Origin: Sphingobium aromaticiconvertens
GTDB lineage: Bacteria > Pseudomonadota > Alphaproteobacteria > Sphingomonadales > Sphingomonadaceae
Direction of reading: 5' to 3'
Assembly: GCF_037154075.1 (NCBI RefSeq)
Contig: NZ_JBANRJ010000001.1
Location: forward strand, 2,103,501-2,167,500
Length of the DNA stretch: 64,000 bases
Numbering within the stretch: the stretch's first letter is position 1; the number at the start of each line of letters is the position of its first letter. A model generated the notes under the pieces. That model searched no databases. It saw nothing but the letters and a program-made list of their open reading frames with translations, and was not told where the DNA came from. The position numbers and the translations under genes were made by a program. Shown piece after piece: positions 40,324 through 47,452 of the stretch.

Positions 40324-40758
40324 CTATGGAGCGGCGTTGCTCAGTCGAACGACCGGTATGTCTCCATCACCTGAACGAACGCGTACCAGCATTAGCGCAA
40401 AGAAGCGCTTGCCTGCGCGATAGCTTCGGATTTCGCCCCATTGCGCCGGGAAGTCGGGCTGTGGAACATTTTCCCATCCCGCCGGGATCGTCTGGGCAAA
40501 GGCCGACTGCATCGTAGCGGCATCAGCGGGCGCAAGCGTATAAACGCGGGACTGCAGGCGCCCCCATTGCGGTTCAAGCCTGTCGCGCGCCGCGTTGGAC
40601 GCCCGCGTTACCTGACCGGCGACAGCATCGCCGAACGGCAATTCATCATGTGACACCAGTTGGGGCGGGAGCGGCGGGTCGATCACTGCCGGCGCGCCAC
40701 TACAAGCGGACAGGAATGCCATCGTGCCAACAACCATCCGTCCGATCGCGCTGCGCAT
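40324..40758 (-). CDS. Putative lipoprotein
   Basis: 144-aa protein with a lipoprotein signal peptide (MVVGTMAFLSAC, lipobox Cys about residue 19), so it is exported and lipid-anchored. The rest is a small alpha/beta domain without a family I can name. It starts 4 nt after the stop of the 479-aa gene and is in the same unit, i.e. under the same box at 42273-42303. It could be an accessory, or conceivably a periplasmic immunity protein for that gene; there is no direct evidence for either. Confidence 0.75.
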   Translation of the reverse strand: MRSAIGRMVVGTMAFLSACSGAPAVIDPPLPPQLVSHDELPFGDAVAGQVTRASNAARDRLEPQWGRLQSRVYTLAPADAATMQSAFAQTIPAGWENVPQPDFPAQWGEIRSYRAGKRFFALMLVRVRSGDGDIPVVRLSNAAP

Positions 40759-40762
40759 AGGG

Positions 40763-42202
40763 TCAGGGTTGCGCCGTGCGGCTCACCGACGCCAGCCGAT
40801 CCTCAAATGCGCTTGCCACATTGTCGCCCACGCCCAGCTCTCCCGTCTGCCCATTGACCGGCAGCGCCGCTCGTTCCAGCCGTATTGCGGCCGCCGCGCC
40901 CTCGTCCGCAATAGCGCCCTTGACGGCGATTTGCATCCATTCCTTGGCGACCGCCGCACCGGCGGCAACGCCGCGCGCGGCCGGCCCACCGAGCGACGCG
41001 CCCTTGTCCACGACCGTCAGCGCGGATTTGAGGATCGCGGTCACGGTATCGCGCTGTTCCTGCACATCGGCGGATCTGGCGGCGGTGGCGGCATAGGTGC
41101 CGCCGACGAAATAGCCCAGCGCCCCGGCATTGGCGCGCCGTTCCTGATTGGTGCCGGGCACCGTCTCGACCGCGTTCAGCCGCTCAACCGGATTTTCGGT
41201 GCCGTCATTGCCGACCTGCAATCGGCCCATCTGCGTCCCCAATTCGCTTTCGCGACCCTGGTTCAGCATCTCCTTGGCATAGGCCGCAAAGTTGGAGCCA
41301 TCCATCGTGCCCTGATTGAAGGTTAGTTCGCGCATCACCCCGCTGGTGTCGCTGTCGATGATCTTGGTCAGGCCATCGGTCATCTGGCGCATGGCGTCGT
41401 CCTTGCCGACCACGGTCAGGCCACCGATCACATTGCCGGTGTCGCGAACCTCGCGCATGGTATCGACGCCCGCGTCGAAGATTTGCGCCTTCTGGTCCGC
41501 ATTGCCCGTGCTGGCGGCGGCGTCCATGATCGCCTCATAGCTGTCGGCGTTCCAGGTCATGGTGTTGGATGCGCCGCCATAGCTGGTGGTGGTCGTCATC
41601 TGCCCGTCGATGGAAGACGTCAGTACATCCGGCAGCTTGTCGCCGATCGCGTTGAAGCCCTCTTCGGCATAGCTGCCGCGCAGGCTACCCAGAACATCGC
41701 CGACCGCTGTTGCCTCCGCATCCTGAAAGCTGTTGGCGCTGTAGCCGAAGCCGATGTCGGTCTGCGAACTGTCATCCACCTGCGCTTTCATCGCGCCGAT
41801 ATACTCGACCTTGGTCTGGGGGGAGGCATGGGTGGAAACCGCCGAACCCAACTCGCTCACCGGTTCAAAGCCGCCATTGTCGACGCGGGAAAAGCTGTCG
41901 CTGAGCGCCGTCAGGCTCTGGCCGTCGAGTTTGCCCGCCATATCCGCCAGAAAACCGCGCCGCTCATCGCCCGAAAGGCCGCCGTTGCCGAACCAGTCAC
42001 CATCCATGACCTCATGCGCGACGCCGTCCAGCTTGCCATCCTGTTGCAGCCGGTCGATCACCTGATCGGCCTGGTCCGCAGGCAGGTTCGTCAGCGTGTT
42101 GACGATGTCATGCGTCTCGTCATTGGTGACGGTATTGAACCAGCCCGACGTGTCGAGCTTTTCATTGATCGTATTGACGGCATCTCCGACGGGATCGGCC
42201 AT
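40763..42202 (-). CDS. Candidate secreted protein of the T3SS island, unknown family
   Basis: 479-aa, Asp/Ala/Gly/Thr-rich, largely helical protein without a Sec signal peptide or clear membrane span. Notable blocks: VMDGDWFGNGGLSGDERRGF (about residue 65-84), repeated short motifs pairing DAAASTGNADQKAQ with VDTMREVRDTGNV, and a C-terminal ALGYFVGGTYAA. I do not recognise a named domain. It is the first gene after one of the four 31-bp island boxes, and is followed by the lipoprotein gene, so it is probably a T3SS-regulated substrate or effector. An enzymatic activity cannot be assigned. Confidence 0.75.
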   Translation of the reverse strand: MADPVGDAVNTINEKLDTSGWFNTVTNDETHDIVNTLTNLPADQADQVIDRLQQDGKLDGVAHEVMDGDWFGNGGLSGDERRGFLADMAGKLDGQSLTALSDSFSRVDNGGFEPVSELGSAVSTHASPQTKVEYIGAMKAQVDDSSQTDIGFGYSANSFQDAEATAVGDVLGSLRGSYAEEGFNAIGDKLPDVLTSSIDGQMTTTTSYGGASNTMTWNADSYEAIMDAAASTGNADQKAQIFDAGVDTMREVRDTGNVIGGLTVVGKDDAMRQMTDGLTKIIDSDTSGVMRELTFNQGTMDGSNFAAYAKEMLNQGRESELGTQMGRLQVGNDGTENPVERLNAVETVPGTNQERRANAGALGYFVGGTYAATAARSADVQEQRDTVTAILKSALTVVDKGASLGGPAARGVAAGAAVAKEWMQIAVKGAIADEGAAAAIRLERAALPVNGQTGELGVGDNVASAFEDRLASVSRTAQP

Positions 42203-42272
42203 GATGGGCTCTCCTTTGATTGCGGCGCTTCACCTTCTTTCGCGCATCCGTCCGTAAAAATCGCTCCGCGTT

Positions 42273-42303
42273 TCGACTAGAGGGCTAATCGATATGATTA
42301 GAG
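42273..42303 (-). promoter_or_regulatory. Island box A (31-bp three-half-site element)
   Basis: One of four equal-length copies. On the transcribed (minus) strand: CTAATCATATCGATTAG, then CCCT, then CTAGTCGA. It lies 70 nt upstream of the 479-aa gene. Most diverged of the four, but spacing is identical. Probable activator site; see the findings. Confidence 0.7.
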
Positions 42304-42424
42304 CGATTTCCAGTCAGATAGAAACGCAGTTCGGTGCAGCCAATCATCTGACGATTAAGAAATCGCGGTAAAACAAAAGCCTGAGCGGCCGATCTGATGC
42401 AATCAGATCGAAATCCGTTCTAGG
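42300..42424. repeat. Dispersed intergenic repeat, copy 2
   Basis: AGAGCGATTTC ... CAATCATCTG ... AATCGCGGTAAAACAAAAGCC ... CGATCTGAT-gca-ATCAGATCG. Its ends match copy 1 at 19615-19681. The terminal 9-bp stem (42390-42410) lies behind the immunity gene and may help end that transcript. The element touches box A. Confidence 0.55.
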
Positions 42425-42444
42425 AGCGGGGATGATGGCGTTAC

Positions 42445-42753
42445 TCAGTCATCATAATCGACATGCAGGTTGAACTTGCCATCAGGTTGGAGCGTGAAGG
42501 TGAAATGCGACCATTTTTCCTTGCCTTCCTGCTGCATCCGGTCACGCAGTTTGACCAGTTCCGCATGGATAACTTCATTATCCTCATAGGAAGGCACGAA
42601 ATAATTTCGGTCTTTTTCCGCCGATGCATAGGCGAACAGCAGATCGCTGTACCCTTCACCCACTTTCCCTTCGGTCCACAGTTTCTGCCATCCTGTCGGC
42701 GCTGCCTGAACCAGATGCTGGGCAATGGTCAGGTGTGGATCGGCATCGGTCAC
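42445..42753 (-). CDS. YezG/DUF600-type immunity protein
   Basis: 102-aa acidic protein. Its second half follows the YezG (DUF600) family pattern: a helix HAELVKLRDRMQQEGKEKW, then strand TFTLQPDGKFNLHVDYDD. YezG-type proteins neutralise nuclease toxins of the LXG and related classes. The start overlaps the toxin stop by 4 nt (ATGA), the usual layout for a cognate antitoxin made together with its toxin. It should bind and block the nuclease domain in the producer cytoplasm. The family call is by pattern, strengthened by position. Confidence 0.85.
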   Translation of the reverse strand: MTDADPHLTIAQHLVQAAPTGWQKLWTEGKVGEGYSDLLFAYASAEKDRNYFVPSYEDNEVIHAELVKLRDRMQQEGKEKWSHFTFTLQPDGKFNLHVDYDD

Positions 42754-44120
42754 TTCGTCCCTCCGGGTACATTGTCGAACATCCGGGTTCTGGGTACTCC
42801 ATCAATGGTGTAATTCACACGGAAACTGTCGGGCCGCTGCCCGTCGGCGCCGTATTTCACCTCAATTTTCACATCAACCGTCTTGCCATCCTGCAAAGCG
42901 TCCTGGAAGCTGCGCTCCAGGTCACGCCAGGCACCCATGTTAAAATTGCCGTTCATCGGCACCAGGTTCACGCGATCACCTGGCCCGTTGAAGATCGAGG
43001 CGATCAGGTGCCCGCCCTGATCGTCGGGCAGGCGATCCTCACGGCCCGACACACCCTGCTGATAGCTGTTGCGGTCGGCAGTATTCAGGTTCAACTGCCC
43101 CTCGACATCGGCGACGCGTCCTTGCGCGTCCGTGCGATAGGTATAGCCGTTGACGACATAATCCGCATCGGGTGTGAGATTGCGGGCGTTGAGTTCAGGC
43201 GACCAGTCGCCTTTGCTGCCACCATCCATCTCGATGCGCGGCCGCACGACATCGGCCACCTCATCGGCATGGCGAGTCGCCTGCTGCGCGACATCGGTTC
43301 CGGCATCCAGCGCTTTCTCGCCGCCGCGCAGCGCGCCTTTGGCAATGTCGCCTATGCCGGGTACCCAGGCAACGGCGGCGAGGCCCAGATTGCCCCAGGC
43401 GCCGTCCTTGCCCTGGATCACGCCGTCAATTGCGGCCACGGTGTCGCGGGCGTCTGCGGCCTGACCCACGAAGGGAATGAAGCCGCCAACCACCTGTCCG
43501 GCGGTCGCCGACCAGCTATCATTATTGCTGAAATCGCCCTTCACCAGCCCCTCGAAGAAGGAGCCGACGCCTTCCTCGGAAGGCTGGGGCTGTTCTGGCG
43601 GCGCAGTATCGGCCGTCACCGTGATCGGATCCAGCGTGATGGTGGCGTCGGCCGGATAGAGCTGGGCCTCGATCGCCTGCGTAATCGTGGCGGGATCGGT
43701 GGTGCCGAGCCGGGTTGCGGTGGCATCCCACGCTTCCTTGTAGCCAGGGCCTTCTGGCTGTGCGGCCCAGTCGGACACGGCCGGCGCGTCGGGATGGCCG
43801 ACGGAGAAGGTCTGCCCCTCCACCGTAGCGCTGTAAGTGCCCGATGTTTGCGCATTGTCGTTGGCGGCATCCATCGCGGCGGCAAACTGGCCGCGCTCCA
43901 CGGGCGTCATCTGCGCTTCGACCGATGTGCCAAGGGCCGCGCGCGCATCGGGATCATTGGCCGTGCGCGCCTGAACATCAGCCGCCAGAGCGGTTGTATC
44001 GAGGGTGCCAGCGGAACGATGTTGCGTAACCAAATCGGTTGCGACGTCGGTCGATGTGGACGTGGTCGAGCTGACGTTCGCCGAACTCTGGCCAATGCTG
44101 TCTGCAGCTTCCGTACCCAT
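42750..44120 (-). CDS. Polymorphic toxin with C-terminal DNA/RNA non-specific endonuclease domain
   Basis: 456 aa in three parts. The N terminus (1-60) is Ser/Thr-rich with no Sec signal, as in T3SS substrates. The middle carries a hydrophobic pre-toxin-like segment (VVGGFIPFVGQAADARD..., VAWVPGIGDIAKGAL, about 220-290). The C terminus (about 330-456) is an Endonuclea_NS_2-type nuclease: DDQGGHLIASIF with the catalytic His near residue 370, then NLVPMNGNFNMGAWRDLE. The start at 44120 has GAGGG 8 nt upstream. The DUF1521 gene lies upstream and the immunity gene overlaps its end. It sits in the unit expected to start at box B. Confidence 0.9.
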   Translation of the reverse strand: MGTEAADSIGQSSANVSSTTSTSTDVATDLVTQHRSAGTLDTTALAADVQARTANDPDARAALGTSVEAQMTPVERGQFAAAMDAANDNAQTSGTYSATVEGQTFSVGHPDAPAVSDWAAQPEGPGYKEAWDATATRLGTTDPATITQAIEAQLYPADATITLDPITVTADTAPPEQPQPSEEGVGSFFEGLVKGDFSNNDSWSATAGQVVGGFIPFVGQAADARDTVAAIDGVIQGKDGAWGNLGLAAVAWVPGIGDIAKGALRGGEKALDAGTDVAQQATRHADEVADVVRPRIEMDGGSKGDWSPELNARNLTPDADYVVNGYTYRTDAQGRVADVEGQLNLNTADRNSYQQGVSGREDRLPDDQGGHLIASIFNGPGDRVNLVPMNGNFNMGAWRDLERSFQDALQDGKTVDVKIEVKYGADGQRPDSFRVNYTIDGVPRTRMFDNVPGGTK

Positions 44121-44152
44121 GTTTACACCCTCGATACCTGTTTGCGATGAAG

Positions 44153-44179
44153 GGCGGGACGGCGGACCGCCGCCCCGCC
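44153..44179. repeat. Strong GC hairpin between DUF1521 and toxin genes
   Basis: GGCGGGACGGCGG / CCGCCGCCCCGCC, 12 of 13 pairs with a minimal loop, in the 65-nt gap. No U-tract follows in the direction of transcription, so it may tune readthrough or mRNA stability between the two genes. Confidence 0.55.
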
Positions 44180-44185
44180 GGTCGA

Positions 44186-45094
44186 TCAGATCAATTCGGG
44201 CTGCGCCGCAAAACGTGCGCTGGTGCTGCCGGTGCCGCCGAAGTCCAGCCCGCCCGCCAGCGCGTCGGCAAAACCGAAGAGTAGAAAGGCCGAGAGCGAC
44301 TGGCTGATTTCGCCAAGGCTGGGCATGGTGCTGCCCGGACCATAGAGCGCGCCGACGCGGGTCGAGTCGAGATCGATCTGGGTGGCGACCTGACCGGTCA
44401 ACTCCGAACGCCAACCCGATCCGGTCGCATTTTCATTGAGCACGAAGCCGTCGCGGGTCAGGGCGTCGATCGCCTGGCCGTTGTTTGACATCGATACCGA
44501 CAGGTCGCCCAGTTCGTTCTGGCTGATGCCATCGACGATGATCGCCTGATCGCCCTTGGTGATCGTCAACTGGCTGGAGACATATTCGTTCGGATTACTG
44601 GCAAACTGCTCGGTGTCGACCGTGATTTTCGTGCCGTTTTCCAGTTCGAAGGTCGTGGTGCCCCAGAAATCGAACGCATGTTCGCCATCGATATTGACGT
44701 GGGGATCGCCCCAGATCTGCGTCGTTTCGCCTGTATTCTCATTGTAGATGGTGATTTCGGAATTGCGCTCGTCCAGTTGCAGCGAATAGCCGTCGCCCAG
44801 ATCGATCGAACCCTGACTTTCATTCTGAAGCGACGCCGACCATTGGGCATCGGCTGCAGGCACGAAGCTGGGCTGGCTCGAAGTGCTGGATGGCAGTAAC
44901 GAACCGCCCTGGAAATTGAACAGGCCGGGCAGCCGTGCCGAGGCGAAGGCGCTGGCCATCATAGGCTGGAAATAGCTGGCCATGATGCCCGCTGCGAGTT
45001 GGAGCGTCATGCCCGCCGCCGCCTGATTGGCAGGCGCGGCATTGAAATTGTTGACTGTGAAGTTGAGATTGAACGTGTTGTTGATCGTCGTCAT
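44186..45094 (-). CDS. NopE-like protein with DUF1521 metal-inducible autocleavage domain
   Basis: 302-aa protein without a Sec signal; Asn/Ala-rich N terminus (MTTINNTFNLNFTVNNFN). Residues about 95-215 form a DUF1521 domain: DLGDGYSLQLDERNSEITIY, then IWGDPHVNIDGEHAFDFWGT and KITVDTEQF. GD-PH (cleavage expected between D130 and P131) is the calcium-dependent self-cleavage site described for the rhizobial T3SS effector NopE1. The start at 45094 has GGAAGGAA upstream. Second gene after box B, upstream of the nuclease toxin. Likely a T3SS substrate that processes itself after export. Confidence 0.9.
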   Translation of the reverse strand: MTTINNTFNLNFTVNNFNAAPANQAAAGMTLQLAAGIMASYFQPMMASAFASARLPGLFNFQGGSLLPSSTSSQPSFVPAADAQWSASLQNESQGSIDLGDGYSLQLDERNSEITIYNENTGETTQIWGDPHVNIDGEHAFDFWGTTTFELENGTKITVDTEQFASNPNEYVSSQLTITKGDQAIIVDGISQNELGDLSVSMSNNGQAIDALTRDGFVLNENATGSGWRSELTGQVATQIDLDSTRVGALYGPGSTMPSLGEISQSLSAFLLFGFADALAGGLDFGGTGSTSARFAAQPELI

Positions 45095-45126
45095 GCTACG
45101 TTCCTTCCAAAGCGGCACGCGCGGCC

Positions 45127-45582
45127 CTATGCCGGCGGCGATGAAGTGCGGGCGGAATCAAAGGCGTCGATCGCCCGGTCGAGCCCTTGAATGACACCGG
45201 CGACATCGCCGGCCTGGGAAAGCGTTTCGGTGCGCAGGGCCGCGTCAGCCAGCTCCAGCGTCTTGCCGTCGGCATAGGCCGCCATGTCCGACGCCACCGC
45301 CCCGGCAAAATCCTCCAGCGCGCGGGTCAGCGCACCGATGCTGGCGGCAGAACTGTCGCCCAGGCTGACCGCGATACCATCGGCCAGCGGCGCGATGTGA
45401 TAGATATCGCCCTGACCAAGCGGCGCGCGATCGATGAGACCGAGATTGCCTGCGACCTGTCCCACGACATCGCCCGCAAGGGCGCGGACGGCATCAGCGA
45501 TGCTGCCCGTTGCGCCGCCGCTCTGGCCTGCGCCGGCAAGCGCGCCGACAGGACTGGCGCCAAAGGTGGGATCGATACTCAT
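45127..45582 (-). CDS. Small helical protein of the T3SS island
   Basis: 151-aa Ala/Gly/Asp-rich protein, MSIDPTFGASPVGALAGAG at the N terminus, no Sec signal, no membrane span. The C-terminal half is a helical segment (ADAALRTETLSQAGDVAGVIQGLDRAIDAF). No family recognised. First gene after box B and 32 nt upstream of the DUF1521 gene; size and place would suit a secreted cap-like protein or a substrate chaperone, but it is not acidic or compact in a clearly chaperone-like way. Confidence 0.7.
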   Translation of the reverse strand: MSIDPTFGASPVGALAGAGQSGGATGSIADAVRALAGDVVGQVAGNLGLIDRAPLGQGDIYHIAPLADGIAVSLGDSSAASIGALTRALEDFAGAVASDMAAYADGKTLELADAALRTETLSQAGDVAGVIQGLDRAIDAFDSARTSSPPA

Positions 45583-45662
45583 TGGTCTGCTTCTTCTCCG
45601 TGCGGGCATTTCCGCGTCTGCAAGGATAAGAGCATATCGGGCCGCGCGGGGCGCTCCGCGAT

Positions 45663-45693
45663 CCGACTATCGCGCTAGTCGGATCGACTAGCG
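45663..45693 (-). promoter_or_regulatory. Island box B
   Basis: Minus strand: CTAGTCGATCCGACTAG (perfect palindrome with centre ATC), then CGCG, then ATAGTCGG. 80 nt upstream of the 151-aa gene, heading the unit that includes the DUF1521, toxin and immunity genes. Confidence 0.75.
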
Positions 45694-45702
45694 GGGCGCC
45701 TG

Positions 45703-46371
45703 CTATTTACGGCGGAAGCCTTCGTCAGTCAGGATGAGGGTCGTTGGATCGACGGTGAACAGCGCCTTGCCGCCCTCACGCGCCATATCGGCATAGCGCG
45801 CCAGCGTGGCCTCATCCCCGGCGCGCAGCGCTGCTTCATGCGTGCCCGCCATGATCGCCCCCTGGATCATCAGCATCTCGCCAAATTCCTGGCGCATGGC
45901 GTCGGTGCCGACCTGATCGGCGACGCTGGCGAAGGCATTGGCGGCCTGTCGACGGACGCCTGCCGCCTGCGCCCGGCTGATGTCGGGCCGATAATCGTTG
46001 GCAACGCCCCATTGGGCGAGCAGATAGAAGGCGAGGCCATCGATCGCATCATTGGCGCGATAGCCCAGCACCGGCGCGACCTTTTCATATTGCCGCACCG
46101 CTTCGCCCGACAGGACGATCTGGCGCATCTCCTGTGCCTCATTGGCACCGGTTTTGGCGGCCCCTTCCGACATGATGTCGGCCAGTTTGCGGCGCACGGC
46201 GGGGTCAGGGCGATAGGACGCATCCACTGCGGCCGCCTGCTCGCCGTCGCCCATGGTTTCACGGTCGATGGCTGCGGCGAGTCCGGGCGGCGTGCGTGGC
46301 GGAACGGTGAACGCGCTTGCCGGCGTGACCGTCAGGGCCGCTGCGACCAGCACCGTCATCATCCGGCTCAT
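45703..46371 (-). CDS. Exported protein of unknown function in the T3SS island
   Basis: 222 aa with a Sec signal peptide (MTVLVAAALTVTPASA, cleavage near residue 20), so periplasmic or beyond. The mature part is helical with repeated Ala-rich stretches, including VRRKLADIMSEGAAKTG, VLGYRANDAIDGLAFYLLAQWG and RQAANAF. I cannot name the family with confidence. Its start overlaps the stop of the 193-aa DUF1521-like gene by 4 nt, so the two are translated together from box C. Confidence 0.75.
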   Translation of the reverse strand: MSRMMTVLVAAALTVTPASAFTVPPRTPPGLAAAIDRETMGDGEQAAAVDASYRPDPAVRRKLADIMSEGAAKTGANEAQEMRQIVLSGEAVRQYEKVAPVLGYRANDAIDGLAFYLLAQWGVANDYRPDISRAQAAGVRRQAANAFASVADQVGTDAMRQEFGEMLMIQGAIMAGTHEAALRAGDEATLARYADMAREGGKALFTVDPTTLILTDEGFRRK

Positions 46372-46949
46372 CCGACCGCCTTTAGCGAGAGGGTCCGGCC
46401 ATCGCGGTTTATATCGATGCGGGCGGGGATGAAGCCATTGGCATGGTCAGGTGCGGGCGCCGTCTCGATCGCCAGCGCCGTACCATTGTCGAGGCCAAAC
46501 CAGCTTTCCTGCCGTAGTTCCGGTCCTTTGCCGCCCGCATCCTGCCCCCAGATCGGAGTCAGCGTGCCGGTGGCCAGTTGTTCCACGGCGATGACGCCGG
46601 TTCCAGTGTCAAGGATCAGCCGATATTCCTCGCCCAGATCGACGGTGGATTGTTTCGATGTCTGCTCGCTGGTGCCGGCCTTCAGCGTCAGCACAGGCGC
46701 TGCTTCGAGATCGGCGAGCATACCGCCCACAGCCTGATAATGGCGGGCAATCCGGCTGAAAGCGCCGACGCCGCCGTCGATCGCATCGCCGAAGGAGCCG
46801 AAAATGCCTGGGCCCATTTGCAGGCTGGAGCTTGTCGCGCTGCGATTGGCCTGGCTATGGGGTGGCAGATACCAGGGCAGGCTATTCAGCGGCCCTCCCA
46901 GCAGCGGCACGGCGTCGGCAACATTATTGGTCAGGGCGCCAAAGAGCAT
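46368..46949 (-). CDS. Degenerate DUF1521-like protein lacking the cleavage site
   Basis: 193-aa protein without a Sec signal. Its C-terminal part aligns with the DUF1521 protein at 44186-45094: VDLGEEYRLILDTGTGVIAV against IDLGDGYSLQLDERNSEITI, then PIWGQDAGG where the other has QIWGDPHVN. The GD-PH autocleavage residues are replaced, so it should not self-cleave. The family alignment was made by eye. First gene after box C, coupled to the exported 222-aa protein. It may be a non-cleaving partner, competitor or diverging effector. Confidence 0.7.
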   Translation of the reverse strand: MLFGALTNNVADAVPLLGGPLNSLPWYLPPHSQANRSATSSSLQMGPGIFGSFGDAIDGGVGAFSRIARHYQAVGGMLADLEAAPVLTLKAGTSEQTSKQSTVDLGEEYRLILDTGTGVIAVEQLATGTLTPIWGQDAGGKGPELRQESWFGLDNGTALAIETAPAPDHANGFIPARIDINRDGRTLSLKAVG

Positions 46950-47016
46950 CGCGCATTCTCCTGTCGCTGATTGGCTGGCAGGATGCGATGGCAGGGCAGG
47001 GATTGCACTCGCCTAT

Positions 47017-47047
47017 CCGACTAGCGTCCTAGTCGATCCGATTAGCT
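47017..47047 (-). promoter_or_regulatory. Island box C
   Basis: Minus strand: CTAATCGGATCGACTAG, then GACG, then CTAGTCGG. 67 nt upstream of the degenerate DUF1521-like gene and immediately after the stop of the 101-aa gene. Confidence 0.75.
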
Positions 47048-47051
47048 GGCG

Positions 47052-47357
47052 TCAGTATCCCGCCTGTGCGCAGAGCGATTCCAGCTTCTGCACCTGGGGA
47101 TGATCCACGCCATATTGCTTGCGATATTGCGGCCGGTTGGCGCAGGCCTGCTGCTGGAAGGCAGTGGTGCCGGGACGGGGCTTGCCCGCCGTGGCCGTGC
47201 CTCCCTGGCGTGCGCGCTTGGCATGCGCGCCCATGATACTGCGCTGATGAAGGCCGCGTGCATTTTCGATCGGATCGATGGCGGGGGCGATATCCTGTGC
47301 CATGACCGGCATGGAGGTGCTGACAAGGGCGAGAATCGTCAGGACTAGGGTTTTCAT
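47052..47357 (-). CDS. Small exported protein of the T3SS island
   Basis: 101 aa with a Sec signal peptide (KTLVLTILALVSTSMPVMAQ, cleavage after AQ). The mature part is short and basic, with two Cys (QQACANRPQ, SLCAQAGY) that could form a disulfide in the periplasm. No family recognised. AGGAG lies a few nt before the start at 47357. It follows the needle-like gene in the same direction after two hairpins, and has no island box of its own. Confidence 0.7.
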   Translation of the reverse strand: MKTLVLTILALVSTSMPVMAQDIAPAIDPIENARGLHQRSIMGAHAKRARQGGTATAGKPRPGTTAFQQQACANRPQYRKQYGVDHPQVQKLESLCAQAGY

Positions 47358-47394
47358 GCCACTCTCCTTTTCGTGCCTGTTCCATAACGGCAAA

Positions 47395-47444
47395 GGAGGC
47401 CCGTTCCAATGAACGGGCCTCCCAGCCGTCCCATCTATGGGACG
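47395..47444 (-). terminator. Tandem hairpins after the needle-like gene
   Basis: Two perfect stems in a row: GGAGGCCCGTTC/GAACGGGCCTCC (47395-47422, 4-nt loop) and CGTCCCAT/ATGGGACG (47427-47444, 2-nt spacer). On the minus strand the larger stem is followed by TTTGCC, a weak U-tract. Probably a partial terminator or stabiliser limiting readthrough into the 101-aa gene. Confidence 0.6.
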
Positions 47445-47452
47445 AGTTGAGC

